A stretch of DNA of 64,000 nucleotides from Nemopilema nomurai (lineage: Eukaryota > Cnidaria > Scyphozoa > Rhizostomeae > Rhizostomatidae): the NCBI GenBank assembly GCA_003864495.1, contig ML133488.1, positions 3,384,674 through 3,448,673 on the forward strand. Direction: 5' to 3'. A program made the position numbers and the translations under genes. Below, in pieces: positions 50,241-60,900 of the stretch. The notes under the pieces were generated by a model, which was not told the origin of the DNA, searched no databases, and saw only the letters and a program-made list of their open reading frames with translations. Within the stretch, counting starts at the first letter, position 1; each line of letters begins with the position of its first letter.

Positions 50241-50610
50241 CTCCACTATTTCTTCTTGAGTCATGTCGTCTTCTTATCAAACATTCAAAAGGGCTGACTT
50301 CATCCCTCTGATTACCAACGGCCTGTAACTTTGGTATTTTTAGAAGTAACTGTAACTTTTTGGGGGATAGCTAAATTGAGAGGGGGGGGCTTATTTCATT
50401 TCCCTCCAAAAACGGAGGCTAATAAGAGTGTAGGCTTAATTGAGAGGGGGGTTCAAAAAAGAATCTACGGTACCTAGGATGGTTATATGAGACGAAAACG
50501 AGAATACGTTAATTCTCGTTTTCATGCGAGGTGTATTGTAAAGGTCTACCAAATCAAACAAGTTTAAGGAGAAGGCCGACATTTGAGTTCAAGAAAAACG
50601 TAACGAGACG

Positions 50611-53100
50611 ATGGAGCATATCGACGCAGCAAGGAAGGATGAAGACCTTCTTTACGAGCTGGTCGAAGAGCTATCTACTAGTGGCGAGGACAAACTAAAT
50701 GAGAAGTCTCTAAAATCTCTGAAAAGGATTTGTAAAAAGTCGGACTCAAACATAACTCTGGTGTATCGCATTATAATTTCTCAAATAGAAAAAGAACACT
50801 CGGAGATTCGTTACTCCTGTTTTCAAATTATAGATGAACTGTTCAGTAGGTCACATTTGTTTCGTCAACTACTTATCGAAGATTTGCAATTTTTAATGGA
50901 ATTTTGCCTGGAAACCAACGAGGAGAGGCGACTCCCTCCCCCACAGAACACTGCCAAGAAGCTGAAATCGTTTGCATTATCAAGAATCGATGATTGGAAC
51001 GAGAAGTTTGGAAAACACTATAAGAAACTAGAACTCGCATATGAGTATCTGAAGAATGTTAAGAAGGTAGATTTTGCTGGAATGAGATCCAGAACACTGC
51101 TTGAAAGGAATAGGCAAGAAGAGTTGGAGAGAAAGCGAAGGGAAATCGAACAGAGATCTCTGGAAACTGTCCGAAAGGAGATGGAGGAGATGTACACAGA
51201 AATTGAGTCAGCTGTTTTGCAAGGAAATAACTGTATAAATTTGATTTTACCTAAACCCTCTGATTTATACTCAACAGAGAATAATCAAGAGCCCGACCAA
51301 GATTTTTTGCTGGACCAGTGTTTGCCAAGACAATGATAGTTCACAAAAAAGTTTAGAAAATACCACTGTTGATGAAGAAGGTGTTAGTAATTACCATGGA
51401 ATGTGTGGAAACAAGTATACCTTGACAATAACTTTACCAATTGGGAAAACCACTGTTAATAAAACACAAGACAATGCAGATTTGTTGCAATCCCTTCAAG
51501 ATATTATGAATGAAGTAGAAAATCAGTTTTTGCCTCTAGTCAATAAATGGCTTAACATATTGACAAAATGTAACCACAACAGTGATAAGATACGGAAGTG
51601 TATGGAACTCAAAAATAAATTGAAAGATTTAGTGGATAAGCACAAGGAACTTGAGGTTATTACCATGGATGATGGCACAAAAGTTGATGATTTTGGCATA
51701 AGTGATAGTGAAAGTGATGAAGAATTTTTAGATGTCTTAGAAGCTTCTGTTGCTGCAGATCAAGGTAAAAAAGTATAGCAAAGTAAAAGTTTCTCTGCTA
51801 AATTTATTTTTCTTATGAAATTACTAAGTTGAAATATATATCAAAAGTATCTGTGCAATTTGTTCTCATTTGGCTTAAACCTGCCATTCGAACTCAGTTT
51901 ATGACACCTTATCAAGTTAGGAATCTTTAAAAAAATTCTTTATGATTTCTAAAATCCTGACGAGCCAAAACTGTTATTTTGGCTAACAATTTCCTCCTGT
52001 GAGGAAAAGAAACAAATTTGTTTAATATCCTTTGTTTTTAGAATACACTGAATTTGTTGTGTTTTGTATCTAATAGCTGATGTTTTTTATGTTCTTTTGC
52101 AGGAAAGTTAGCTTTGAAACAAGAGGGACAAGAATTTTCAACAGCCACACAAGAAATGGAATCTCCCTTAGCAAGTACCAGCTCAGGATCAGAATCGATA
52201 AGAAATGAGGAAAAAATGAAGAGGCTTTTGGAAAAAGCTCCTGTTATTCCTTTCGATGATGACCTAAGATACTGGAACTCCAAAAAGATGCACATCACTC
52301 CAATAACAAAAAATGACTCTTTACATAAATTTTGGTGTAATGGAGAATACAATGAGGAGTTTATTCCAGAGGGGCTTGAAGAGTCACTAAGAAGTCGGGC
52401 ATTTGTATTTGCTGGGTCGTTTGAAACAGTTAAGTGGACATGCAGAGCGCCAATGCCTAATGGAAAACTCTGTCAAAGACAGGATAGGTATTTTTTTCAT
52501 TTTCACTATGAATAATTTGTCCCTGTACATGATTTTTTATTGAATCAAATTGTTCTATATCTTGATATAGGTTATATCTATTGAAAACATATCAGCCTGT
52601 AATGCATTGAATAAAGCCCACCGCACATTTTACAATAATTGATGCTTAATCATTGGAGTACTGTTTGTGCTTGTGTATTAATTAATGAACCATTCCAACA
52701 ATTATTTAGGATCAAATGCCCCTTTCATGGTAAAATCATACCACGCAATGATGTTGGTGAGCCTACAAACCCTAGAGATCAAGCAGCTGAGGCACTCAGA
52801 ATGCAAAAGAGGGATATAGAAGAAGCTAAAGAAGTACAAAAGGATGTTGAAATGGCAATTGGGAAAGATCTTGGCATTAGAAAAAAGCTTCCAAAGAAGG
52901 CTGCAGATTGCAAAAGAAAATTAAGATATGCAAGGTTGACAGATGTGAAAAAAGCTAATGATACTTCTAGAAAGCGTTTGGAGAAAAAGGTTCTAAATGC
53001 AGGGGCATTACAGAAGGTAGATGAAGTCACAAGTGCTCTAACAAGAAAAAGACATCTTGAGAGGTTTGGTTCGAATTTCAACTACATTAATGAGAAGTGA
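50611..53100 (+). CDS. UVSSA: UV-stimulated scaffold protein A (with frameshift)
   Basis: Transcription-coupled repair factor; in humans it links stalled RNA polymerase II and CSA/CSB to TFIIH and recruits USP7. Exons: 50611-51764, 52103-52487, 52710-53100, about 642 aa if one base is discounted (human 709). The N-terminal VHS-like helical domain includes IRYSCFQIIDELFSRSHLFR and WNEKFGKHYKKLELAYEYLK, then KKVDFAG. The middle part KYTLTITLPIG matches the human region before the TFIIH-binding stretch. The C-terminal DUF2043 domain has RFWK-like HKFWCNGEYNEE, a Cys/His cluster (CRAP..LCQRQDR split by an intron, then CPFHGKIIPRND) and the ending FGSNFNYINEK. Exon 1 changes frame near the T6 run at 51303-51308: the first frame stops at 51336, while the second is open from 51245 through the conserved block. 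Confidence 0.92.
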
Positions 53101-54376
53101 GCTTATAATGTATATAAAGTATGGTTTTAACAGTGGTTGAAATATTGAAATTTCAAAAAGAATTATAAGCAAGACAAATGTGTATTTGAAAGGCGTCTGA
53201 GTTATATATAATAAGGCTGTGTTTATTGTTGAGCTATCATTATTTATTGTTGAGCTATCGTTTCCCAAACAAAGTCCCAATCAATCCATCATTGCTGGAC
53301 CATATGATAGAATATTAGAAATTAAAAGCATTTGATGAAAAGATTTTGCATAAGTTTGAAATCTCTCTTCTCACTTTGATAAAACATTATTGATAATTGA
53401 TATGCCTGTGAAATTGTTCACCAAATATGCCTATAAGCAGATCACCAATAGGGTCTTTCTAGTGTAAAACTTTGTGTTAATTTGATTCATATCCTGTATG
53501 ATTGTAATGTGCATAGAATTGAATGTAAAAATAAATATATATCACCAGTCACAAAGTTTGGATGTTTTTGAGTGTTGGTTCTCTATGCAAATTGAACCAG
53601 AGAAGATTGTGATGGGTTGATATTTACACCCCATTGCAAAATTTTTAAGTCACCATTAAGTCTTTTTTGTGTCCTGCACATATAAATATGGGATATATTG
53701 TTTATAATCTATCATCTGAATAAGAAAAATTCCATCTGGCATTATTGGGCATCAATTTTACATTTCTGCTCACGCTCCAGAAGAACCTTAACTTTTCAAT
53801 GGTATTAGCTAAGCTTTGGCTCATTTCTTCATACATTTTATTACGTTGATCCAAAGGGGTTTAAAGCGTCTGAGTTCCATAAATGTTTAGATTACAGAAG
53901 AATATAATCATGCAATGCATCTTGATCTTTGTTGAAAGTCAGATGCTTGTTGGATTTCTACCAAACAATTAATGTTTCCATCTACATGCTTCAAAAAGAG
54001 AGCAATCAAAATCATTCCATATTTTTTCTAAGAACGGGGGAAATTCTAGGCAGGGTGCTCCTTACTTACTAGTAACTTGAAGTTGTTTCTATTTAGAAAA
54101 ATTTAGAAGAAGAAATTTCTCTGCAGTTATTGTTGGTGTATACCAATTTTTAAGATTTGTTTACTTGACAACAGTGCATTGTTTTCATCTAATTCTTCAA
54201 AACGAGGCATATCCAAAAGCGAAGACATGGATCAAACAGACAGATGATTGTAAATAGTTTTAACTTTTGTCATGATACTTCACTGTTTCAAAACAGTTTA
54301 ATATTAGGCCAGATGACATTTTAAAATTATCTGCTCCTTTGTTGCATAATTACAACTGTGCCACTGACGATACAAA
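53101..54376. other. UVSSA 3' UTR and spacer before the PH gene
   Basis: AT-rich, with short open frames only. The first 450 bp are probably UVSSA 3' UTR and the rest must carry the promoter and 5' UTR of the PH-domain gene. No repeat or other gene was recognised. Confidence 0.55.
53530..53535 (+). terminator. candidate UVSSA poly(A) signal AATAAA
   Basis: AATAAA about 430 bp downstream of the UVSSA stop, in AT-rich sequence. Confidence 0.45.
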
Positions 54377-54924
54377 ATGGAAGACACGAAATCGACAGAA
54401 TGCAACATTGGCGATGAGACAAGTCAGGCTGAAACTTGTACAGGCCTACTTAAAAAGAAAGGGAAGAGGTCAAACAGATGGACCCCAGTGTTCGCTAAAA
54501 TTGAGTCAAATGAATTCAAGTACGGGCGCTCAGTTGAGGTAGGAATCATCAGGTTCTGTCAGTAGCCAGCCGTTGTTTTGAGGAATAATTTTTTTAAGGA
54601 AAAGATACTTCCCTTAATTGATATTGACTATTGCGGCGTTTATAGCCTAATTATTAGGTCAGCTTATTTTAAATCATCTGATTACCATAGTATTTCTACC
54701 AGGATCTTGTGAAATCACTTCGATTAGATGGAGCGATGATTGAAGATGGCGAGGAAAGTGGCTGCAAGAGTAGTTTCAGCATAAGGCCAAAGCAATGCAA
54801 GAGGACTTACTACTTCACTGCAAACACACCAGAAGAGCAAGCTCGGTGGCTGCAAGCAATATGCCTAGCAAAGTTTTCAGATTCCCCGAAAGTTGACAAG
54901 TCTGAAGCTTGCGTCATTCAATGA
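54377..54924 (+). CDS. small pleckstrin-homology (PH) domain protein
   Basis: Two exons, 54377-54538 and 54703-54924, with GAG|GTAGGA donor and TTCTACCAG acceptor, give 127 aa. Residues about 21-112 form a PH domain. It starts TCTGLLKKKGKRSNRWTPVF, the usual G-x-L-x-K-K strand with basic lipid-facing residues. Strand KSSFSIRPKQCKRTYYFTA follows, then the C-terminal helix EEQARWLQAICLAKF with its invariant tryptophan. Only about 20 residues precede and 15 follow the domain. Such domains bind phosphoinositides or protein partners at membranes. I cannot assign an orthologue. It is convergent with COQ6 across the AT satellite. Confidence 0.75.
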
Positions 54925-55820
54925 CTGCAATTACATCCTTATTTGCTCCCCACGATATTAACATGTGCCAGTGAGAAACTCTGACAGGAGGTACATATGG
55001 TTCATGAAATCACTTGCCAAGCCCCATCTCAGCTGCTTGTAAGCACATAATAAAAATGCGGTTTCCAAAGTCACAATACATAATAAAAAGTTGTGAGTTG
55101 TGATGACGTATTAAACTATCACCCTGTGTCAGACCAAGAGAAACCCATTTACATATGCTGTCTTGTTTTCTTAGAGAAAATCGAGAATGCAAAACTCTAT
55201 TTATATTAAAGCTGCATAAATAGAAATTTTTGTTTCTGTAAAAAAGAGTTTTTTAAACAGATTTTCGCTCTATTGTCAAATAGTCTAAAATTGTCTTGAT
55301 TTTTCTGTTTTAAAGATTATAATTAGAGTTTTAACTACATTTTGAATACTAGTAAATCCAGAAGACATCAAGATAAAATGTTTTATGATGGGAAATAAAA
55401 GAAAAAACTAGTAAGCTAACTTGTGCAAATTTTAAACTTTTAGAATAACTTAATTAAATATTTGCAAAACCTGACTTATTATTATGAATTATGTAACAAT
55501 TTATGAATATGAATGTTGGAAGACTTCACACTTCAATAGGGACACTAGGATTTGAGTTGTGCAGATTGGGACTATGCAAGGAGATTTGTAGGAATCTAGT
55601 CATTGTAGAAAATGGAGTGTTTGAAGGGATATTTTACTGGTGGCGATAAAATTAGCATTTTCGATGTTGGTACTTGAAAATAACCAATCTCTGTTGTTCA
55701 TGACACACAGTGGCAGCAAATTTCATTCAAACCTAATACTTTTTGACCTTTAATGTGTCACTTTTTCACTTACCGTAAATATGGATCCTTGCATTGCTTT
55801 GGCTAAGACTTTGCTTTCCT
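54925..55820. other. PH-gene 3' UTR and spacer
   Basis: AT-rich sequence with the poly(A) signals noted above, leading into the AT satellite. No coding signal was recognised. Confidence 0.5.
55049..55054 (+). terminator. candidate poly(A) signal of the PH gene
   Basis: AATAAA about 125 bp after the stop codon; another AATAAA lies about 30 bp further on. Confidence 0.5.
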
Positions 55821-56990
55821 TATAATTATATATAACAAATATTATAATTATATATAATAAATATTATTATTATATATAACAAATATTATAATTACATATA
55901 ATAAATATTATAATTATATATAATAAATATTATAATTATATATAATAAATATTATAATTACATATAATAAATATTATAATTATATATAACAAATATTATA
56001 ATTACATATAATAAATATTATAATTATATATAATAAATATTATAATTACATATAATAAATATTATAATTATATATAATAAATATTATAATTACATATAAT
56101 AAATATTATAATTATATATAACAAATATTATAATTACATATAATAAATATTATAATTATATATAACAAATATTATAATAAATATTATAATTATATATAAT
56201 AAATATTATAATTACATATAATAAATATTATAATTATATATAACAAATATTATAATTACATATAATAAATATTATAATTATATATAACAAATATTATAAT
56301 AAATATTATAATATATAATAATATTATAATTACATATAATAAATATTATAATTATATATAACAAATATTATAATTACATATAATAAATATTATAATTATA
56401 TATAACAAATATTATAATTACATATAATAAATATTATAATTATATATAATAAATATTATAATTATATATAATAAATATTATAATTATATATAACAAATAT
56501 TATAATTACATATAATAAATATTATAATTATATATAACAAATATTATAATTACATATAATAAATATTATAATTATATATAATAAATATTATAATTACATA
56601 TAATAAATATTATAATTATATATAATAAATATTATAATTATATATAATAAATATTATAATTACATATAATAAATATTATAATTATATATAACAAATATTA
56701 TAATTACATATAATAAATATTATAATTATATATAACAAATATTATAATAAATATTATAATTATATATAATAAATATTATAATTACATATAATAAATATTA
56801 TAATTATATATAACAAATATTATAATTACATATAATAAATATTATAATTATATATAACAAATATTATAATTACATATAATAAATATTATAATTATATATA
56901 ATAAATATTATAATTATATATAATAAATATTATAATTATATATAATAAATATTATAATTTTTAATAATAAATATTATAATTATAAATAAT
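55821..56990. repeat. 22-bp AT satellite
   Basis: About 53 tandem units of 22 bp, of the form TATAATTATATATAATAAAT plus AT. The only non-AT positions are two alternative C substitutions: TAACAAAT in one variant and TTACATATAAT in the other. The two variants often alternate, giving a 44-bp higher-order unit. A few units are shortened (for example near 56177, 56297 and 56745). The array ends in degenerate ATATATAT. It lies between the convergent PH and COQ6 genes. Confidence 0.95.
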
Positions 56991-57970
56991 ATATATATAA
57001 TATACATATACATCAATAATGATACTAGTCAGACGACATCCCAGACTTGAAAAAGAGCATCTTCAACAATTTCAGCAAAATGATTTGAAAACCTAAAATT
57101 ATATTGAAAATAAAACCAGTTACTTAACATGAAGATATCTGTATGCCATAATGAAGTATATTTTGAAACAAAACCCCATTGAGGAAAAGAAAAACTTTCA
57201 AGCAAATTAGTGTTCTTATTATCATTTAAAAAATCATAACAACTACAAACATAAAATTTTGTCGTATAAATACCTTTGCTATCATGTTTGCTTATTATGA
57301 ACGAAAACTGTTGTCCTCTTTACTTCATAATTGCCAAAGTTAATTCATATCATACTACTTGTATGCATATTCAAACACGAGTGAAAAAATAATTGAGTAA
57401 AACTTAGCTGCATTGTTTTATAGGTTCTAACTCTCAAACGACAAAAAAACATCCTAAACAACATGAATAACAATTGAAATACCAGATTCGTAATGACGGG
57501 GCTTCGAAGAAGGAGATTATCAATAAAATAAAACGCGTTGGTTGGGATATGAAACAACAATCAGGTCCTATTTTACTGTTGATATTAGCGAGTTCTACAT
57601 TCTCAATATAACAAACATGGCTGTACGTTTTTTATTAGGGTGGGGCAATGATATTATCTTGAAGAATTAAAGATGTAGAGTCTTCAAACTCAACGAAAAA
57701 TGCCAAAAATGCTATCCCAATTCTTTCTTGTCTTGCCCATAAAAGTCTGTGGGCCACAAATACACCTCCTTCTAACATCAACTCCCAACCTGAACACACT
57801 CTATTGACCCAGGTTTTGCTGCAGTGACTAAATACATTGTTTTCCACTCAGATGCATTATAAGGATGGATGCGAGAAGGCCCATGCATCAACAGTGCTTG
57901 CATTTCAATTTTAATGCTACAGTGGACGCTGTCCATGACATCAGTGTGGTGCATTCCGATTGTAACGGAA
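56991..57970. other. spacer and COQ6 3' UTR
   Basis: From about 57630 to 57970 the - strand is probably COQ6 3' UTR. It contains a 70-codon open frame with no recognised domain. The rest is AT-rich spacer. Confidence 0.5.
57631..57636 (-). terminator. candidate COQ6 poly(A) signal AATAAA
   Basis: AATAAA on the - strand (TTTATT on +), about 335 bp after the COQ6 stop codon. Confidence 0.5.
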
Positions 57971-60900
57971 TTACTTCATGGCATGTTTGATTATCTGATC
58001 CTAGAATATAAATACAGACATAGTCACACGCAAATAATCATCATTTAAAGGCAAGCATACATCGTCGTTTAAAACCACTGCAAGAAGGGTAACGCTGAAA
58101 ACGATATACGAGAAAGGGGTTAGAGAGGCAAAGGAGAGAGGTTATTAAATTCTCCTCGGCAGAATATGAATGCTTCACATGAAAAAAGCGAAAACGAAAA
58201 GGAAATTCTGTGATCATTAGAGAATTGAAAATGATGAAGAAAACTATAAGACAATGCTTTACGATTTCACCCAACAAGCAAGCAGTAAAATTTATAACTT
58301 ATGGATTCCAGGCAAATATTCCGTTAACATTGTTTTTATACACTAGTGTTCCGAATTCCTTATTATCCTATAGAGAAACAATGGTCGGCATCTTCGGTTG
58401 TCTTTTGACATCATTCTATGATATCAAAAACACAACTGAATTTCGTTCAATCCAGTCCCAATATACAAAAAACTTCACTCTGTGGAAATGGTTACTGACA
58501 CGTTTTGTACGCTATTCAGTTAACGGTTTGCATAAATCGTTCTATAGCAAACCAGGTATTGAAAAGATCAGCCCTTCTTCTTTCAATTCAATTAGGCGGC
58601 AGATCATTGCAATATGACAATTCAAAAAAATTTAAAGCCAGCAAAAAGACCCCCCCAGTGGGCTTTAACAAAACGAGGTAATACCACGGAGGAACGGAAA
58701 GGCAACCACTTAACTTGTTCAAAGCAAAGTCAAACTCGTTTCGAATTTAGGGAAAACAGTGAAATTTTGAAAAACCACATTTTACACTTTATTTATAAAT
58801 GAATGATGAATGAGATTCTTTTAAAGGAGTTTAAGGGTTCTTTATCTTCTATTATGAAGACTGCACTGAAACTAGGGTAAAACAGGCCGCCTATCAAGGC
58901 AACATTATCGAATACATCAGTCTGCTATTGCTCTTGCACTAAACTACAGTGTAACTCGCATTCTTCAGTTTTTAAAGCGAATAGGAAGACCCGAAGTACC
59001 CCTTTTTCAGGTATTCTTGTATCATTTGTATGATATGCCTAAATTTGCGTGTGTTATTTGAAAGGCTACAAAGTTGCCTTTTTTGAACAGCAACCTTTTG
59101 AGGATTCAGCAAATGGGAAATCCCGGTATGTAGTAGCAAAGATTAATACCGAAAAAAGCAGGTTAAACAGGTGGAACACGCAATCAGCTTTAGCTTTAAA
59201 CGTAAATGTTTTCTTAAACAGTCCTATAGTTTACAATCTATAGGTTTACATTTAGTTTGACTGGCCCAAAAAAGGAAAAATTAGCCTCTATTGTATGATC
59301 TAGATAAATGTTTACCAGTAATTAGAAATTAACTGGTTCCATTAAGCGCTAAGTACAGTAGTGTTTTAAAAAACCGTAAAATTTCAAATTAATACCTTCA
59401 GTGGTGTCATTGCATTGGTAGCTTGAAGGCCAATGGTCCTCGCAAAAACAAACGGAAAGAAAGAAGTGGAAAAAAGTCGCTTCAGCGTGTCTATTGCAGT
59501 CATCATGGGGATGACCTCTCTTTGGCGCAATGTCTCGTATTCAAGCAAGTGATCCAGATCACCTGGCAAAAGAAAAAGCCATGTTTCATCAAAGAAGACA
59601 CAGTTGACAACCACTTGCGTTGGGTCAAAGTTCATATTGTGATAAAGACATCCGTGTTAAGGATACGCTGTTGCAAAAATGAATCCAGCAGTTCAATACT
59701 GAAAGTTCAAAAGCAAGCCACGAAATTACTTCACAGAAAAATTGATAGTGTTTAATTGAGATGTGCAGAGTTGAACTTGGGTGCAAGCCGTCAATTCGAA
59801 GCTAATGCCATTTCGAAACCTTTTATTCACAGGTGCACGGAATCAAATATTGATTCTAGCTTACAGCAGTGTTTCTTCGAATCACGAGTGTCACCTCAAA
59901 ACGGGAGAAGAATATCCTGAAGCTGAGTGACAAAAGAAGAATGAAATGTTTCGAAGCAGATGTTGAATAATAGAGTCAATGGACAAAAAAGATGAGTGAA
60001 TACCAATGTCACTTCCATGTTGAACGGCATCGACAAGCACATCGCGTAGGCACTGCACATCACTTGCACCAAGGTTCACTCCCTGGCCCGCCAGAGGGTG
60101 CACGCGGTGAGCTGCATCGCTGTAGACAGAGCAATCTCGAGGTTAGAGGCGGAAAAACCTAGGCCAAGTTGCAGGCTAAAGATCACATATAAACACGCGT
60201 TAATCTGGAGATTTCACTCCACGAAATGTTGGCTGCGGCTGCCTTTTTCTTCTTTCTTACGGAGATTGAAGTAAAGATACGAAAACATTGTTGTGTATAC
60301 GGGAATAGCATAATGGGGAGATGAAATAAGAAGACTAGCATAAAAAATAAAGAAATCTGGAAAACTGGAAGTGCAATTAGAGACAGACATTATCGTTACA
60401 ATTAGAGACAAACCCTTTAAGTGCAAATAGAAACAGTTTTTAAGGTAAAATTAGAGACAGACACTATAAGCACAATAATAATAGAAAGACCCTAAAAGTG
60501 CAATAATAATAGACAGACCCTAAAAGTGCAATAATAATAGACAGACCCTAAAAGTGCAATAATAATAGACAGACCCTAAAAGTGCAATAATAATAGACAG
60601 ACCCTAAAAGTGCAATAATAATAGACAGACCCTAAAAGTGCAATAATAATAGACAGACCCTAAAAGTGCAATAATAATAGACAGACCCTAAAAGTGCAAT
60701 AATAATAGACAGACCCTAAAAGTGCAATAATAGACAGACCCTAAAAGTGCAATAATAATAGACAGACCCTAAAAGTGCAATAATAATAGACAGACCCTAA
60801 AAGTGCAATAATAATAGACAGACCCTAAAAGTGCAATAATAATAGACAGACCCTAAAAGTGCAATAATAATAGACAGACCCTAAAAGTGAATAATAATAG

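Larger units (their letters stand above)
42713..50610. other. FANCM-UVSSA head-to-head intergenic region
   Basis: About 7.9 kb lie between two divergent DNA-repair genes. It holds a G-rich tract at 44102, the inverted-repeat satellite 44465-45830, poly-G stretches at 50042-50059 and 50382-50391, and a small duplication at 50116-50240. The stretch 45830-50100 is AT-rich, and I see no family-level coding match in either strand. Promoters for both genes must lie near the ends, but no core element stands out. Confidence 0.6.

Noticed and set aside
51317..51342. A 22-nt intron (GTGTTTGCC...GATAG) explaining the UVSSA frame change
   Set aside because: GT and AG are present and the length would fix the frame, but 22 nt is far below normal animal intron size. 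A one-base homopolymer change is simpler.
58210..58617. 135-codon open frame on the + strand in a COQ6 intron
   Set aside because: No recognisable domain and no partner exon. Frames of this length are expected in AT-poor-in-stop stretches by chance.
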